In this document: piece after piece, positions 37,197 to 47,511 of the stretch
How positions within the stretch are numbered: position 1 is the first letter of the stretch
Layout: every line of letters begins with the position of its first letter
Origin: Thiosocius sp963736445
GTDB lineage: Bacteria > Pseudomonadota > Gammaproteobacteria > Chromatiales > Chromatiaceae
Assembly: GCA_963736445.1 (NCBI GenBank)
Contig: CAVTOY010000004.1
Coordinates: 62,001 to 126,000, forward strand
Direction of reading: 5' to 3'
Length of the DNA stretch: 64,000 bases
Notes under the pieces: model-generated
Told to the model about the DNA's origin: nothing
Databases searched by the model: none
The model's input: only the letters and a program-made list of their open reading frames with translations
Position numbers and translations under genes: made by a program

Positions 37197-38609
37197 GTGG
37201 AAGAACGCCAGGTAGATGTTGCAATCATCGGCTCGGGTAGCGCCGGTCTGTATGCCATGGGCCGGGTCCGGCCATCGGGCAAATCGGTAGTGATGATAAA
37301 CGGGGGCGAACTGGGCACCACCTGTGCCCGGGTCGGTTGTATGCCATCGAAGGCGGTGATTCAGGTAGCCGAGGACTTCCATCGCCGCGGGGTATTCAAG
37401 CGTTTCGGGCTGGAGGGCGAGGAGACCCTGAGTCTCGACGTCGGCGAGGCCATGGGGTATGTCCAGGATCTGCGCGATATCTTCGTCGAACGGGTGATCT
37501 CCAACAGCACGGACAAGATGCCCGAGGATATGTTCATCGAAGGCTATACCCGTTTCGTCGGGCCAAACCTCCTGGAAATGGAAGACGGACAGCGCATCCG
37601 TGCCGACAAGGTGGTTGTCGCAACGGGCTCTCGACCGATAGTCCCAGATGCGTGGCAGGGCTACCGCGACCGGATTATCACCACAGATGAATTCTTTGAG
37701 CTGGACATGCTGCCTCGATCGATCGCGGTTGTCGGCCTCGGCGTTATTGGCCTGGAGATCGGCCAGTCGTTGCATCGACTCGGCTGCGAAGTCGTCGGCA
37801 TCGATATTCAGGAAGTGATCGGGGGCCTTAGCGACCCCGAGGTCGCCAAGACCGCTATCGATATCCTTGGCAAAGAGTTCCCGCTGTGGCTAGGTCATGG
37901 CGCGGAGATCAGCGAGGGCAGCAACGGCAGACTGCGGGTCACTGCCGGCGAGAACAGTATCGAGGTCGACCGAGTGTTTGCGAGCATCGGCCGCCGGCCG
38001 AATATCGACCAGCTCGGGCTGGACGCAATCGGGGCACCGATCGATGAGCGCGGCTTCCCCATTTACAATCCAAACACCATGCAGCTCGGGGATTTGCCGG
38101 TCTTTCTCGCCGGCGATGTCACCGGCGAGCGCCCGCTGTTACACGAGGCCGGCGACGAGGGACGCATCGCAGGTCAGAATGCGGTCGGCGAAGAAATCAT
38201 GGCCTTTCAACGCAAGACCCCGCTGAACATTACCTTCTGCGATCCGAATATCGTCCAGGTCGGTCAGACCTATGCCTCACTCGACCTTGATAAAACGGCG
38301 GTGGGTCAGGTGCAGATGGCGCCCGTCGGCCGCGCGCTCATTATGGCCAAGAATAAAGGGCTGATCCGTGTCTACGCCGACAGGGCCAGCGGCAAGATGC
38401 TTGGCGCAGAGATGGCTTGTATCAAGGCAGAGAACCTTGGGCATTTGCTCGCGTGGGCGATTCAACGGGATCTGACGGTCGGCGATCTGCTGCAGATGCC
38501 CTTCTACCATCCGGTGATCGAGGAGGCGCTCCAGGCCGCGCTTTACGATCTCTATGCCAAGGTAGACGCGAAGAATCCCGGGGCGATCACTGAACTGCGC
38601 CCACTTTGA
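37197..38609 (+). CDS. Class I pyridine nucleotide-disulfide oxidoreductase (lipoamide dehydrogenase-like)
   Basis: The 470-residue flavoprotein starts at a GTG behind GAGGAG. It has the FAD motif AIIGSGSAGLYAMG, the redox disulfide in GTTCARVGCMPSK (CxxxxC), the NAD motif VVGLGVIGLEIGQ, FLAGDVTGERPLLHEAGDEG binding FAD, and the interface HP..E (FYHPVIEEAL). It departs from typical E3 enzymes in the extended region ~60-110 and lacks adjacent pyruvate or 2-oxoglutarate dehydrogenase genes, so its electron acceptor is uncertain. A repeat (copy F) follows its stop. Confidence 0.85.
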   Translation: MEERQVDVAIIGSGSAGLYAMGRVRPSGKSVVMINGGELGTTCARVGCMPSKAVIQVAEDFHRRGVFKRFGLEGEETLSLDVGEAMGYVQDLRDIFVERVISNSTDKMPEDMFIEGYTRFVGPNLLEMEDGQRIRADKVVVATGSRPIVPDAWQGYRDRIITTDEFFELDMLPRSIAVVGLGVIGLEIGQSLHRLGCEVVGIDIQEVIGGLSDPEVAKTAIDILGKEFPLWLGHGAEISEGSNGRLRVTAGENSIEVDRVFASIGRRPNIDQLGLDAIGAPIDERGFPIYNPNTMQLGDLPVFLAGDVTGERPLLHEAGDEGRIAGQNAVGEEIMAFQRKTPLNITFCDPNIVQVGQTYASLDLDKTAVGQVQMAPVGRALIMAKNKGLIRVYADRASGKMLGAEMACIKAENLGHLLAWAIQRDLTVGDLLQMPFYHPVIEEALQAALYDLYAKVDAKNPGAITELRPL

Positions 38610-38612
38610 TAC

Positions 38613-38746
38613 CTACCAGCCGGCCAACGGCTGCCTGGTACGCGCTTGAACATGCAATGGTATAGGCCCACATCAACCGATTTCGAGCAATGACACTGTG
38701 TTTTCGCCGCCGGCCTATCGCGGTCCTGGCGGTTTCCTCGCGAACT
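38613..38746. repeat. Repeat family 2, copy F
   Basis: About 130 bp closely resemble 57089-57222 (roughly four bases in five by eye). Shared blocks are ACCAGCCGGCCAACGGCTGC (which can form a CAGCCG/CGGCTG hairpin), CGAGCAATGACACTGTG against CGAACAATGACACTCTG, GGCCTATCG and GTCCTGGCGGTTTC. It ends at the stop codon of the leftward DNA glycosylase gene, so on that strand it would be its 3' untranslated region. Confidence 0.6.
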
Positions 38747-39249
38747 CACTTCGACAGCACACGCCAGGCTGCGAGCTTGCGCTCGAAGCTGAAGGACGCG
38801 TTGGCCGGGCTGGTCGATGGCAAGCGGGTTCTCGGCAGAGCCGCGAGCGTTGTCGGCAGGTCGGGCAGAACATAGCGCGAGAAGCTCCGCTCCGCCATCG
38901 CACCGTTGAAATAGACCACCCGAATCGCCGGATGCCGCTCGAAGAAACGTTGAAAATCATTCGGCACGATTGAGGCCGGCTCGATATCCGAATCCAGGCT
39001 GCTCTGTCGGGTGCAAGTCTTTAATACATCCCAAACCGCAAGGCGCTGCTGGATCAGGCGCGCACAGCGCTCCTCGTACGGCAGCTCGGGGTCAACCCCA
39101 AACAGGGCATCGACAATCGGCCAAAATGCATTGCGCGGATGTGCATAGTACTGGTTGACGCGCAGCGAAGCCTTGCCCGGCATAGATCCCAACACAAGCC
39201 GCTCGGCACTTGCATCCGCAATCGGTGGGAAACTGTACACGCGGCTCAT
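38746..39249 (-). CDS. DNA-deoxyinosine glycosylase (uracil-DNA glycosylase superfamily)
   Basis: The 167-residue protein has the family 6 (HDG) pattern: LVLGSMPGKASLRVNQYYAH followed by PRNAFWPIVDAL, AVWDVLKTCTRQSSLDSDI and VYFNGAMAERSF. Such enzymes remove hypoxanthine from deaminated adenine. The ATG start is clear. Length is typical. It stands alone between repeat F and the two-component genes. Confidence 0.85.
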   Translation of the reverse strand: MSRVYSFPPIADASAERLVLGSMPGKASLRVNQYYAHPRNAFWPIVDALFGVDPELPYEERCARLIQQRLAVWDVLKTCTRQSSLDSDIEPASIVPNDFQRFFERHPAIRVVYFNGAMAERSFSRYVLPDLPTTLAALPRTRLPSTSPANASFSFERKLAAWRVLSK

Positions 39250-39317
39250 CGATGTGCAACAGGAGTTCGGCAGCTAGCAAGGCACCACAAGCGCGGTCCG
39301 AGTCACACAGCCGCGGT

Positions 39318-39946
39318 TCAACCGCGTTCGTTTGCAACCAGGGCCATGCGCACCAGCTCGGCCAGCGAACCGGCCTGCATCTTTTCCATGACCCGCGCCC
39401 GGTGCGCCTCGATGGTCTTCGCTGAGACGCCCAGGGCATTGGCGATCTCCTTGTTGGACCTGCCTTCGGTCACCATTTCCATCACCTCATGCTCGCGCGG
39501 CGTCAGGTGCGCCAGTCGCTCCTGAATCGCGCAAGTTCTCGGAATGATGGCTGCGCTGCTGTTCCTCATAAGCGATCGCCCGTCGAATGGCATCCAGCAG
39601 GGCTTCGTCGTTGAAAGGGCTTCTCGATGAAATCGATCGCGCCGCTCTTCATCGCGCGCACGGCCATTGGTACATCCCCATGCCCGGTGATGATCACCGC
39701 CGGGATATGAATATTGCGCTCGGCCAGGTGTTCCTGCAGCTCCAGGCCGCTCATTCCCGGCATGCGCACATCCAGCACCAGACAGCCGGCACGACCCGGC
39801 TGATACTCTGCTAGAAACTCATCGGCCGATGCAGAAGCTCTCGACCTGCACACCCACCGACTCAATCAGCCATTTCAAGGAATTACGCATGGCTTGGTCG
39901 TCATCGACCACGAACACGGTGCTTTTGTAAGGGGGGATTCAGACAT
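39318..39946 (-). pseudogene. FixJ/DctR-type response regulator, about three frame breaks
   Basis: The receiver domain (VFVVDDDQAMRNSLKWLIES, LVLDVRMPGMSGLELQEHL with the phospho-Asp, ITGHGDVPMAVRAMKSGAID) and the LuxR-type output domain (LTPREHEVMEMVTEGRSNKE, KTIEAHRARVMEKM) are both present but in different frames. Breaks fall near 39925 (in a G6 run), 39835 and 39600. The ATG at 39946 begins MSESPLTK. It overlaps or abuts the kinase gene upstream. Probably intact in the organism. Confidence 0.8.
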
Positions 39947-39949
39947 GGT

Positions 39950-42566
39950 TCATGATGCTGCGCTGACGACGGCTTCGCAACACTCGGTGGAAGCTCGATG
40001 GTAAAGGTGCTGCCCTTGCCGGGACAGCGACTCCGCGCTGAATCTTACCATGATGGTGGCTCATGATGGTCTGGCTGATGGCGAGACCCATACCCATACC
40101 GGACTCTCCTTGGTGCTGAAGAAGGGATCAAACAGATGCTCCATCGCCTTCCTGCTGATACCCGAGCCATTGTCCTTCACGCTGACGAATACCATGCCGT
40201 CGGGCTGAACTCCGGATTCGATGATCAGGCTGCCGGTTCGTGCCCGGCAGTTCGACCAGCGCGTCCAGGGCATTGCGCAACAGGTTGATTAGAACCTGTT
40301 CGATCTGAACCGAATCCACCCGCACCCATAACTCTCGTTGCGCAGAGCCGGCGTTCAATCGCGAGCTCCTGGCGCTGCAGCTCGTGACTGATCATGGAGC
40401 AGGCCTCCCGCGCCAGCGACATTCAGATCGACGATCTCACGCACCGGCTGCCGTCGACTGACCATGCCGCGCAGCCGTTTGATGATCTCGCCCGCCCTTC
40501 CTGCCTGCGCGGAGATCTGGCCCAAGGCATGCAGCAGCTCTTCCTTGCCGCCCATATCGAGACGCAGTCGACGGCGCGCAGCCGTTCGCGAAGTTGACGA
40601 TGGCGGAGAGCGGTTGATTGAGTTCATGGGCGATTCCGGTGGCCATCTCGCCCATGTTACTCAGCCGGGTGACATGCACCAGTTCGTTCTGGCGACGTTT
40701 CAGCTCCTCTTCGGCCACCCGCTCACCGGTGATGTCACGCGCATAGACGTTGACATAATCCAACTCCGCGACCGGTGCCAACAGTAGCAGAAAACACCCC
40801 ATCGTCCGTCGTTACCTCCAGTTCGCTGGTCGAACCGGAAGACAGAACCTCCTCGACCCGGTTCCGCCAGTACACCGGGAGCGTCTGCAACGGCCGGCAG
40901 CCCCAGTGTTTGAGCAAGGGACCACTCGGTTGATTGGCATAGGTGATAACCCCCCGGCGGTTGATTCGCAGCACCGGGATCGGACTCTCGCTGGGAATCG
41001 CGGCCAGACTGCGAATCTCTGCCTCGCGCACCTTGCGTTCAGCGATGTCGCGAAGATACAGCGTGAATACCAGCTGTTCCTCGAGAAACACCGGCTTGAT
41101 TGACGAGCTCGACCGGGAAAATGCGTCCGTCACGGGCCACGGCCTGCATTTCCACACGTTGCAGCGGTGCACCCTGATCGGCCCCCACCAAAGAGAGATA
41201 AAGCAGCCGGTCAAAAGTCTTCGCGCCACTTTGGCGCCACTACCAGGTCGTTAAATGACCGACCAACGGCCTCCTCATGGCTATAGTCGAAAGTCTTCTG
41301 CGCTGTGGGATTGAAGTCGATGATCCCCCCGCGCTCATTCACCGTGATAACAGAATCCAGGGACGCATCCATGATCGCGACCCGGAGCTTCTCGGTCTCC
41401 TGCAACTCGCTTTCATGCTGACGCCGCATTTCCTCTCGCGCGCGCATCACCAGCTGAACGAAATCACGAATCCAGTCTTCGAGGATGATCAGCTGATTGC
41501 CACGCCGATCGAGATCGGCCTCCGGTATCTCCAGGGCCCTGCGCGACAGACTCGAGACACGGCTCAGCAGTCGACTGATGCGGCTCGATAGCAATAGAAA
41601 CAGCAGCACGAAGGCCGAGATCATTACCGCCGCACCGATCAGCCGCTGCCGGCGTTCGAGGTCCAGCACCTGTTGTCCGGTCCGCTCAAACGAGCCGCGT
41701 GGCAACAGTGTCGCGAACAGCAGATTGAGGTCGGAACCGTCATAATCGAAGAACGACTGAGCCGTCACCAGGTAGTCCTTGCGCAGCTCGGCGAGTGTCC
41801 TGCCTGGGATGACGCCTTCGGGATGGCTACTCGACAGGATCCGCTGCGCATCGGGGTCCAGGATGGCAACAACGTTGGTCGGCTTTACAAACTTTTGGGA
41901 GGCGGCAAGAAAAGCGCCATCGAGCGGCACCAGCAATACCAAGCTGCCCATTGGGGTCCGCGCGTTGTCTTCGGTCGGCTCGGAGACGATCAGCCACAGC
42001 GCATCTTCCAGCAGTGTGACGTAGGCACGCTGCTGGCCGGTCGCCAAGTGACTACGGGGTTCACCGAGCAACGCCTCGGGCAGACTCTCGTTGGCAGGAC
42101 TGTAGAGTTCTCTGACAGCACCGGACGGGTCGACCAGCATGAAGTGCCGCGCGCTGATGCCTCCCTGCCAGGCCAAATCCCTCGGCAGCCAGGGCGGTGG
42201 ATTGCTGGCGTCGTAGTGGACGATATCGACCGGATGCCGCGACCAGATAATGGGGTCCAGATAGTCCGCCATACGGCGGTGTGTGGCGATCAGCTGAGTA
42301 AAAAAACCGAAAGATCGTCGATACTCGTCGAAACGAATCAGTGATTCACGCGCCTGCTGATCGAGCTGACTCTCCAGTGCCTGGTCGAAGATGTTGCTGA
42401 GCGCGCGGGTCTGCACGCGATCCACAACGATCCAAACGGCGAATCCTGTCACCAGGCCGAAGGCGAGCGCCAGCAGCGGGATGGGTATCCCCCTGAGAAG
42501 TCTGCGTGTCAGCGACCGTTTGCTGATCTTTATCGTCCCGGAATGGCGCCTTTGCAGGATTATCAC
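39950..42566 (-). pseudogene. DctS/FixL-type sensor histidine kinase, multiple frame breaks
   Basis: The partner kinase of the FixJ-type regulator. The first ~450 residues are intact: helix near 25-50 (IPIPLLALAFGLVTGFAVWI), a ~260-residue periplasmic sensor, a second helix (LIGAAVMISAFVLLFLLL), a coiled stretch and PAS 1 (ITVNERGGIIDFNPTAQKTF). After ~41215 the frame changes repeatedly (near 41215, 41110, 40800, 40600, 40400, 40250, 40100) through two more PAS modules, HisKA (MGEMATGIAHELNQPLSAIV), HATPase N-box and DPFFSTKES. The exact 3' end is uncertain. Ligand unknown; no dicarboxylate transporter is adjacent. Confidence 0.75.
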
Positions 42567-42634
42567 GCCGGAACCTCAAATCACCAAACCGTTCTATTCA
42601 CCTCGATCGGCGGACGACCGCAGGTTGCCGATGC

Positions 42635-42988
42635 TCAGATGGCACGCAGAATAGGCACCGCGCGCTGCGGAACCGACGACATATTCGGTAAAAGACGATC
42701 GAGCGCCTCTCGACAGCAAGGCTCCAGGGAATCGAATTCTATTCCGAAGCCGTGCAAGCTCTGATGGCTGACACGACCACTTGCCGTGAGGCAGCCGTCG
42801 CAGATGTCCTCTCCGGGGTTGAAAGTTACCGTCACCTCCGCACCGATTGGCACGATACTGGTTTCTGCCTGGATATAGAGGCCGCCATGCGCGAGATCGA
42901 TAATACGCCCCCTAATCAGGCCAAAGCGCACACAGCCTACGACTGCATCGAGCGAGACCAACTTGCGTTCACAGTTTCGCTGCTCCAT
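42635..42988 (-). CDS. PilZ-domain protein
   Basis: The 117-residue single-domain protein is likely a cyclic di-GMP receptor. The RxxxR-like motif is degenerate (CERKLV after EQRN), and the second motif is IIDLAHGGLYIQ, in the D/NxSxxG position. GFGIEFDSL near the end is typical. GGAGG precedes the ATG closely. Loss of one Arg may weaken ligand binding. The 267 bp upstream (42989-43255), shared with the divergent RDD gene, are partly AT-rich around 43130-43180 and hold no recognisable riboswitch. Confidence 0.82.
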   Translation of the reverse strand: MEQRNCERKLVSLDAVVGCVRFGLIRGRIIDLAHGGLYIQAETSIVPIGAEVTVTFNPGEDICDGCLTASGRVSHQSLHGFGIEFDSLEPCCREALDRLLPNMSSVPQRAVPILRAI

Positions 42989-43255
42989 CCTGCCCTCCCA
43001 TAGTTTGCACCCGCCGTCCGCGGTCTGCGCCGCTTTATCGGATTGCGTGGCTGGCCAACCCGCTGGTGGTATGCTAATCGGTGTGTCACCGGGCAGACCA
43101 TTGGGAGCAATCCCAGATCACCCTAGTAATTTCCCTAGAATCGCTATATTTACTTTAAGAAATAATAAGTTAACCTCCTCCATCGGGAACAGCGAAAGCC
43201 GATGTCGCGGTGGTGGGCGCAACCATGACGGCACCTGAAGCCTCTCCGTAACACC

Positions 43256-43714
43256 ATGGAAACAACGCAACTGCCTATCGACAATGCGGCGCCTCCGGGA
43301 TTGTGGCACCGCCTGGCGGCCATTTTTTACGACAGCTGGCTGGTGGCGGCCATTTGGCTCCTCGGCGCCACCGCGGAGACCTTCATCCGCGCAGGGCTGG
43401 GAACCGGCGGCGGCGCAGGTTCCCACTGGCCACTGCAGGCGTTCCTGCTGCTCTCGCCCGCGGTATTCTTCGGCTGGTTCTGGACGCACGGCGGACAGAC
43501 TCTCGGGATGCGGGCCTGGCGTCTGAAGCTGCTCGACAGCAGCGGCAGCCCGGTCACCTGGCGTCAATCGCTGATTCGCTACGGCGCCGCCTGGCTGTCG
43601 CTGTTGGCCCTCGGCCTGGGATACGTCTGGGTATGGATCGACCCCCAGGGCCTGAGCTGGCACGACCGCCTCAGCGGAACCCGGCTGGTCGTGCTGGAAA
43701 AAGCTTCGAACTAG
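43256..43714 (+). CDS. RDD-family membrane protein
   Basis: The 152-residue inner-membrane protein has three helices and the RDD pattern: WHRLAAIFYDSWLVAA (Arg and Asp of helix 1), GGQTLGMRAWRLKLLDSSGS and LSWHDRLSGTRLVVL near the end. Members of this family are found beside lptG-lptF in many gammaproteobacteria, as here, where it converges on lptG with a 2-bp gap. Function unknown. Confidence 0.88.
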   Translation: METTQLPIDNAAPPGLWHRLAAIFYDSWLVAAIWLLGATAETFIRAGLGTGGGAGSHWPLQAFLLLSPAVFFGWFWTHGGQTLGMRAWRLKLLDSSGSPVTWRQSLIRYGAAWLSLLALGLGYVWVWIDPQGLSWHDRLSGTRLVVLEKASN

Positions 43715-43716
43715 CC

Positions 43717-44781
43717 TCAACGTACCCGATTCAGCACAGAAAGCCCGATCAACAGAAAAACCGTCGCGGGCAACAGCGCGCTAATCATCGGATCGACTTC
43801 GTAGACTACCGCCACATAAGACATTCCGCGGGAAAGCAGGTAGAAGGCCATGCCCAAGACCAACCCGAAAAAGACGCGTTTCCCTGTGCTGACAAATCGC
43901 TGGTACGTGAGCACGAAGGGAATGGCAACGAACAGCATGACCATCGTCGCCAGCGGCGTCGCGACTTTCAACCAAAATGCAACTTCATACTCGGTCGACG
44001 ACAGCTTACTGCGGCGCATCACCTGAATGTAATTAAGAAGCTCGGTGATCGGCAACATCGTCGGTCGAATCACTACGGCGTTCAACAAACCCGGATCGAG
44101 TATCGATTCCCAGCGCGCGCTCGCCAGGCGCCGTTGGCGAACACCCTCCTCGCTGATTTCGCTCTGCCGGATCTCCCGCATCAGCCAGTGATCGCCGCGA
44201 TGTTCGGCGCTCGCGGCATGGGTGGCCAGTTTCAGCCGCCTTGTGTCGTCGAACTCGTAGACAAAGATGTCCTCGAGACGGGTTCCAGGAAGAATGCTGC
44301 GAATGTTGACGAAGGCCTGACCATCACGCGCCCAGAATCCGTAACGCGTCTTTAGCGTAACCTTCTCCTCCAGCTCTTCGGTGCGATGCTGCTCACCCCA
44401 CTGCTCACTGGCCGGGGCGACAAATTCACCGAATAGAAAGACCGCCAACATCATCAACAGACCGGTCTTCAACACGGCCAAAATAATCTGGCGCAGCGAG
44501 AACCCACACCCGCGCATCGCCGTCAGCTCGCCATGCTCGCCCATTGCGCCAAGGCCGATGAGAGAACCCATCAACGCGGCTACAGGAAAGACTTCGAACA
44601 CATAGCGAGGTGCGGACAGAAGGGCAACGAAAAAGGCATCCACAAGCTCGTAGTTGCCCTGGCCGACATCTTCTGACTCGTCAATCAGACCGAAAAACAC
44701 CAGCAAGACCACCATCACGACCAAACTGATGCTGGTCCCCTTCAGCATGGTTGTTCCGATGTAGCGTTCGAAAAGGGTCAA
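43717..44781 (-). CDS. lptG: LPS export ABC transporter permease LptG
   Basis: With LptF and LptB it extracts lipopolysaccharide from the inner membrane towards LptC/LptA. The start is a TTG at 44781 that overlaps the lptF stop (TTGA), giving 354 residues beginning LTLFERYIGTTMLKG. Six helices flank a large periplasmic beta-jellyroll domain. Conserved parts are FPVAALMGSLIGLGAMGEHG, ELTAMRGCGFS (the coupling helix) and VLTYQRFVSTGKRVFFGLVLG, in two stretches. Longer open frame upstream lies inside lptF and is not coding. Confidence 0.95.
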   Translation of the reverse strand: MTLFERYIGTTMLKGTSISLVVMVVLLVFFGLIDESEDVGQGNYELVDAFFVALLSAPRYVFEVFPVAALMGSLIGLGAMGEHGELTAMRGCGFSLRQIILAVLKTGLLMMLAVFLFGEFVAPASEQWGEQHRTEELEEKVTLKTRYGFWARDGQAFVNIRSILPGTRLEDIFVYEFDDTRRLKLATHAASAEHRGDHWLMREIRQSEISEEGVRQRRLASARWESILDPGLLNAVVIRPTMLPITELLNYIQVMRRSKLSSTEYEVAFWLKVATPLATMVMLFVAIPFVLTYQRFVSTGKRVFFGLVLGMAFYLLSRGMSYVAVVYEVDPMISALLPATVFLLIGLSVLNRVR

Positions 44782-45884
44782 CTTGGTGCCCGCCAGGCCA
44801 GCCGCCTTCGCCCGTGCACAGAGAACCAGTTTGAATCGAGCAACACCATCAGGCCGGCGAACCCCAACATGACCAGGGGCAGCCACCACATGCCGAGCCA
44901 GGCCGGCATCCAGCCTGTCTCCAGCCATTGCTCTGCGACCCGCTGCAGATTCATGAAGGTGAAATAGATCAGCACCGCTAAGGTCAGGCGGCCATAGATA
45001 CCGGAGCGCGGTGATGATCGGGCCAGGGGCACGGCGAGGATCGCAAACCCCAGCAAGGCCAGCGGCATCGATAGTCGAAATTGAAACTCAGCCCAGTCCC
45101 GTGGGGTCCCGGAGGCAAGAAGCGCCTGCCAGGGCTTGGCGCTCTGACGCGTCTTGAAAACGCCGAGACCGAGTGTCGGGATACGTACTGCATACTGCTC
45201 GAAGCTGCCGACCGAATAATCGAGTGCCCCCGGTGTCCCTTCATAGCGATGGCCGTCGGTCAGGACGACGAAGCGCTCGCCTGTCTCCGGATCTGTCGTC
45301 TGAAATGCGCCCTCTGCGGTCACCAAACCAAGCCTACCCTGTTGCCGATCCTGTACGAAGACACCCTGGAGTCTGCTGCCATCCGGTCCGAGTCGTTCGG
45401 TATAGACCACCAGCCCACCGCGACTGAACTCACTGAAACGTCCTGGGCGCACCCCTGAGATATCTGCTGTATTCGCCTGCTCTGCTTTCAGCCTGTCGAC
45501 ACTGCCGCGTGCCCAGGGCAACAGCTCCATCACCAGGACAGCAACGATCACGGCGAGCGGAAAGGCAACCAACATTATCGAGCGCAACAACCGCGCCTGA
45601 CTGAATCCGGCAGCCTCGAGCGCGACGATCTCACTGTCTCGATGCATTCTGCCGAGCACCCAGAGTACAGAGAAAAAGAAGGCGGGGGGAATAATCAGAC
45701 CCGTCGCCTTGACCAATTCTAGGCCCACTACGAGGAGCAGGATATCGGCGCTGAGCACACCACTCGCCGCTTTACCCAGATAGCGCACCAGCGTACTGGA
45801 AAACAGCACCAGAGCCAGCACCATCACTATGATGAACAAAGTCTTCAAAATTTCCCGCAACAACAGCCGATCGATCAGCCCCAT
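44778..45884 (-). CDS. lptF: LPS export ABC transporter permease LptF
   Basis: The 368-residue partner of LptG starts at the ATG at 45884 behind AAAGGAAG. It shows the typical LIDRLLLREILKTLFIIVMV first helix, IPPAFFFSVLWVLGRMHRDS and EIVALEAAGFSQARLL as coupling region, a periplasmic domain (~110-270) and helices at the end. It is divergent from pepA; the 120 bp between the two starts should hold both promoters. Confidence 0.95.
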   Translation of the reverse strand: MGLIDRLLLREILKTLFIIVMVLALVLFSSTLVRYLGKAASGVLSADILLLVVGLELVKATGLIIPPAFFFSVLWVLGRMHRDSEIVALEAAGFSQARLLRSIMLVAFPLAVIVAVLVMELLPWARGSVDRLKAEQANTADISGVRPGRFSEFSRGGLVVYTERLGPDGSRLQGVFVQDRQQGRLGLVTAEGAFQTTDPETGERFVVLTDGHRYEGTPGALDYSVGSFEQYAVRIPTLGLGVFKTRQSAKPWQALLASGTPRDWAEFQFRLSMPLALLGFAILAVPLARSSPRSGIYGRLTLAVLIYFTFMNLQRVAEQWLETGWMPAWLGMWWLPLVMLGFAGLMVLLDSNWFSVHGRRRLAWRAPS

Positions 45885-46004
45885 ACTGCTTCCTTTACGC
45901 GCCTGATTCGTTACACTCTGAGCGACAAATGTTCGAAAAGATACCGCCAACCACTGATCGGCGAAAGCGCCTAACAGCGCGCGCATCACACACGAGAGAA
46001 CTCA

Positions 46005-47501
46005 ATGGAACACGTTTGCAAAGTCGGCGCCCCAGAAAGAATGAAATCGGCCTGCCTGCTGGTTGGTGTATTCAAAAACAACCGCCTTACCGAACTTGGC
46101 CAGACACTGGACGATGCGACTGATGGTTATCTTAAGCGCATCCTAAAACGACAGGACTTTGTGGCGGATATCGGCCAGACCCAGATCTTGTACGACCCGC
46201 AAGACTGCGCGGCGACGCGGCTCATGCTGGTCGGTATGGGCGAGGAGAAGGAATTTTCCGCACGCCAGTATGGCCCTGCCCTGCTGCCGGCGTTTCGGCT
46301 GCTGCAGCAATCCGGCGCGACCGACTGCATGGTGCTTCTGCCCGGCAAGCATGACGATGATACGACCTATCGGCTGGTTAGAGAGGCGGTCGCAGCAGCC
46401 GAGGCAGCGGTATACCGTTTCGATCAGTGCAAGAGTGAGCCAAACCCACCGAAGAAGCCAATTAAGCGCGTCGATTTTCTGGTCCATACGCGAGCGCAGG
46501 TGAATGCCGGCAATCGCGCCGCGAAACACGCGCAGGCGATCGCGAACGGTACCCGCCTCGCGAAAGATGTCGCGAACCTTCCGGGAAATGTTTGCACCCC
46601 GACTTATCTCGCAGAGCAGGCGCAATCGCTGGGCCGCGGCAAACGCAAATTGAAGGTGACGGTGCTAACCGAAAAGCAGATGCAGAACCTCGGCATGGGC
46701 GCCCTGCTCTCGGTATCGCGCGGCAGTCGGCAGCCCGCCAAATTGATCGTTCTGGAATACAAGGGTGGCAAGCCCGGCGCCAAGCCCGTAGCACTGGTGG
46801 GTAAGGGACTTACGTTTGATGCCGGCGGGATATCGATCAAAGCCGCCGCGGCGATGGACGAAATGAAGTACGACATGTGCGGCGGCGCGAGCGTGCTCGG
46901 CACCATTGCGGCGTGTGCAGAACTGGACCTGCCAATCAATGTGGTCGGCGTTATCCCCAGCTCGGAGAATCTGCCAGACGGTGACGCCAATAAACCGGGC
47001 GACATTGTCACCTCTATGTCGGGTCAGACGATAGAGATCCTCAACACCGATGCTGAAGGTCGCCTGATCCTTTGCGATGCACTTACCTATACCGAACGAT
47101 TCGAACCCGCGGCAGTCATCGATATAGCGACGCTGACCGGCGCCTGCATCATCGCACTCGGAGATCAGGCCAGTGGTTTGCTGGCGAACAACGACAAACT
47201 TGCCGACGAGTTGCTCGATGCGAGCGAGAGCAGCGGCGATCGCGCTTGGCGGCTGCCGCTATGGGATGAATACCAGCGTCAACTCGACAGCAACTTTGCG
47301 GACATGGCGAACATCGGCGGGCGCGGCGCGGGCACCATCACCGCTGCCTGCTTTCTTTCACGCTTTACCAAAGCTTACCCCTGGGCGCATCTCGACATCG
47401 CGGGCGTCTCATGGCTCGGCGGGAAAGAAAAGGGAGCCACCGGTCGCCCCGTACCCTTGTTGACAGAGTTTCTGTTACGTCGGTGCAGGGTCAACATGTA
47501 G
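46005..47501 (+). CDS. pepA: Cytosol (leucyl) aminopeptidase
   Basis: The hexameric M17 metallopeptidase removes N-terminal residues and, in Escherichia coli, also binds DNA in Xer recombination. The 498-residue product begins MEHVCKVGAPERMKSACLLV. Metal ligands and catalytic residues are in LVGKGLTFDAGGISIKAAAA, the signature NTDAEGRLILCDAL, and KYDMCGGASV. The N-terminal macro-like domain is complete. Divergence from lptF and the following holC are typical. Confidence 0.97.
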   Translation: MEHVCKVGAPERMKSACLLVGVFKNNRLTELGQTLDDATDGYLKRILKRQDFVADIGQTQILYDPQDCAATRLMLVGMGEEKEFSARQYGPALLPAFRLLQQSGATDCMVLLPGKHDDDTTYRLVREAVAAAEAAVYRFDQCKSEPNPPKKPIKRVDFLVHTRAQVNAGNRAAKHAQAIANGTRLAKDVANLPGNVCTPTYLAEQAQSLGRGKRKLKVTVLTEKQMQNLGMGALLSVSRGSRQPAKLIVLEYKGGKPGAKPVALVGKGLTFDAGGISIKAAAAMDEMKYDMCGGASVLGTIAACAELDLPINVVGVIPSSENLPDGDANKPGDIVTSMSGQTIEILNTDAEGRLILCDALTYTERFEPAAVIDIATLTGACIIALGDQASGLLANNDKLADELLDASESSGDRAWRLPLWDEYQRQLDSNFADMANIGGRGAGTITAACFLSRFTKAYPWAHLDIAGVSWLGGKEKGATGRPVPLLTEFLLRRCRVNM

Positions 47502-47511
47502 CAGACTAGCT

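Noticed and set aside
42989..43255. Possible cyclic di-GMP riboswitch between the PilZ and RDD genes
   Set aside because: Some GAAAGCC/GGGCGCAACC words recall GEMM elements, but the stems and conserved order do not fit on either strand.
43782..44928. Longer lptG beginning inside lptF at 44928
   Set aside because: The TTGA overlap at 44781 gives a normal-length LptG; the extra N-terminus is a shadow of lptF.
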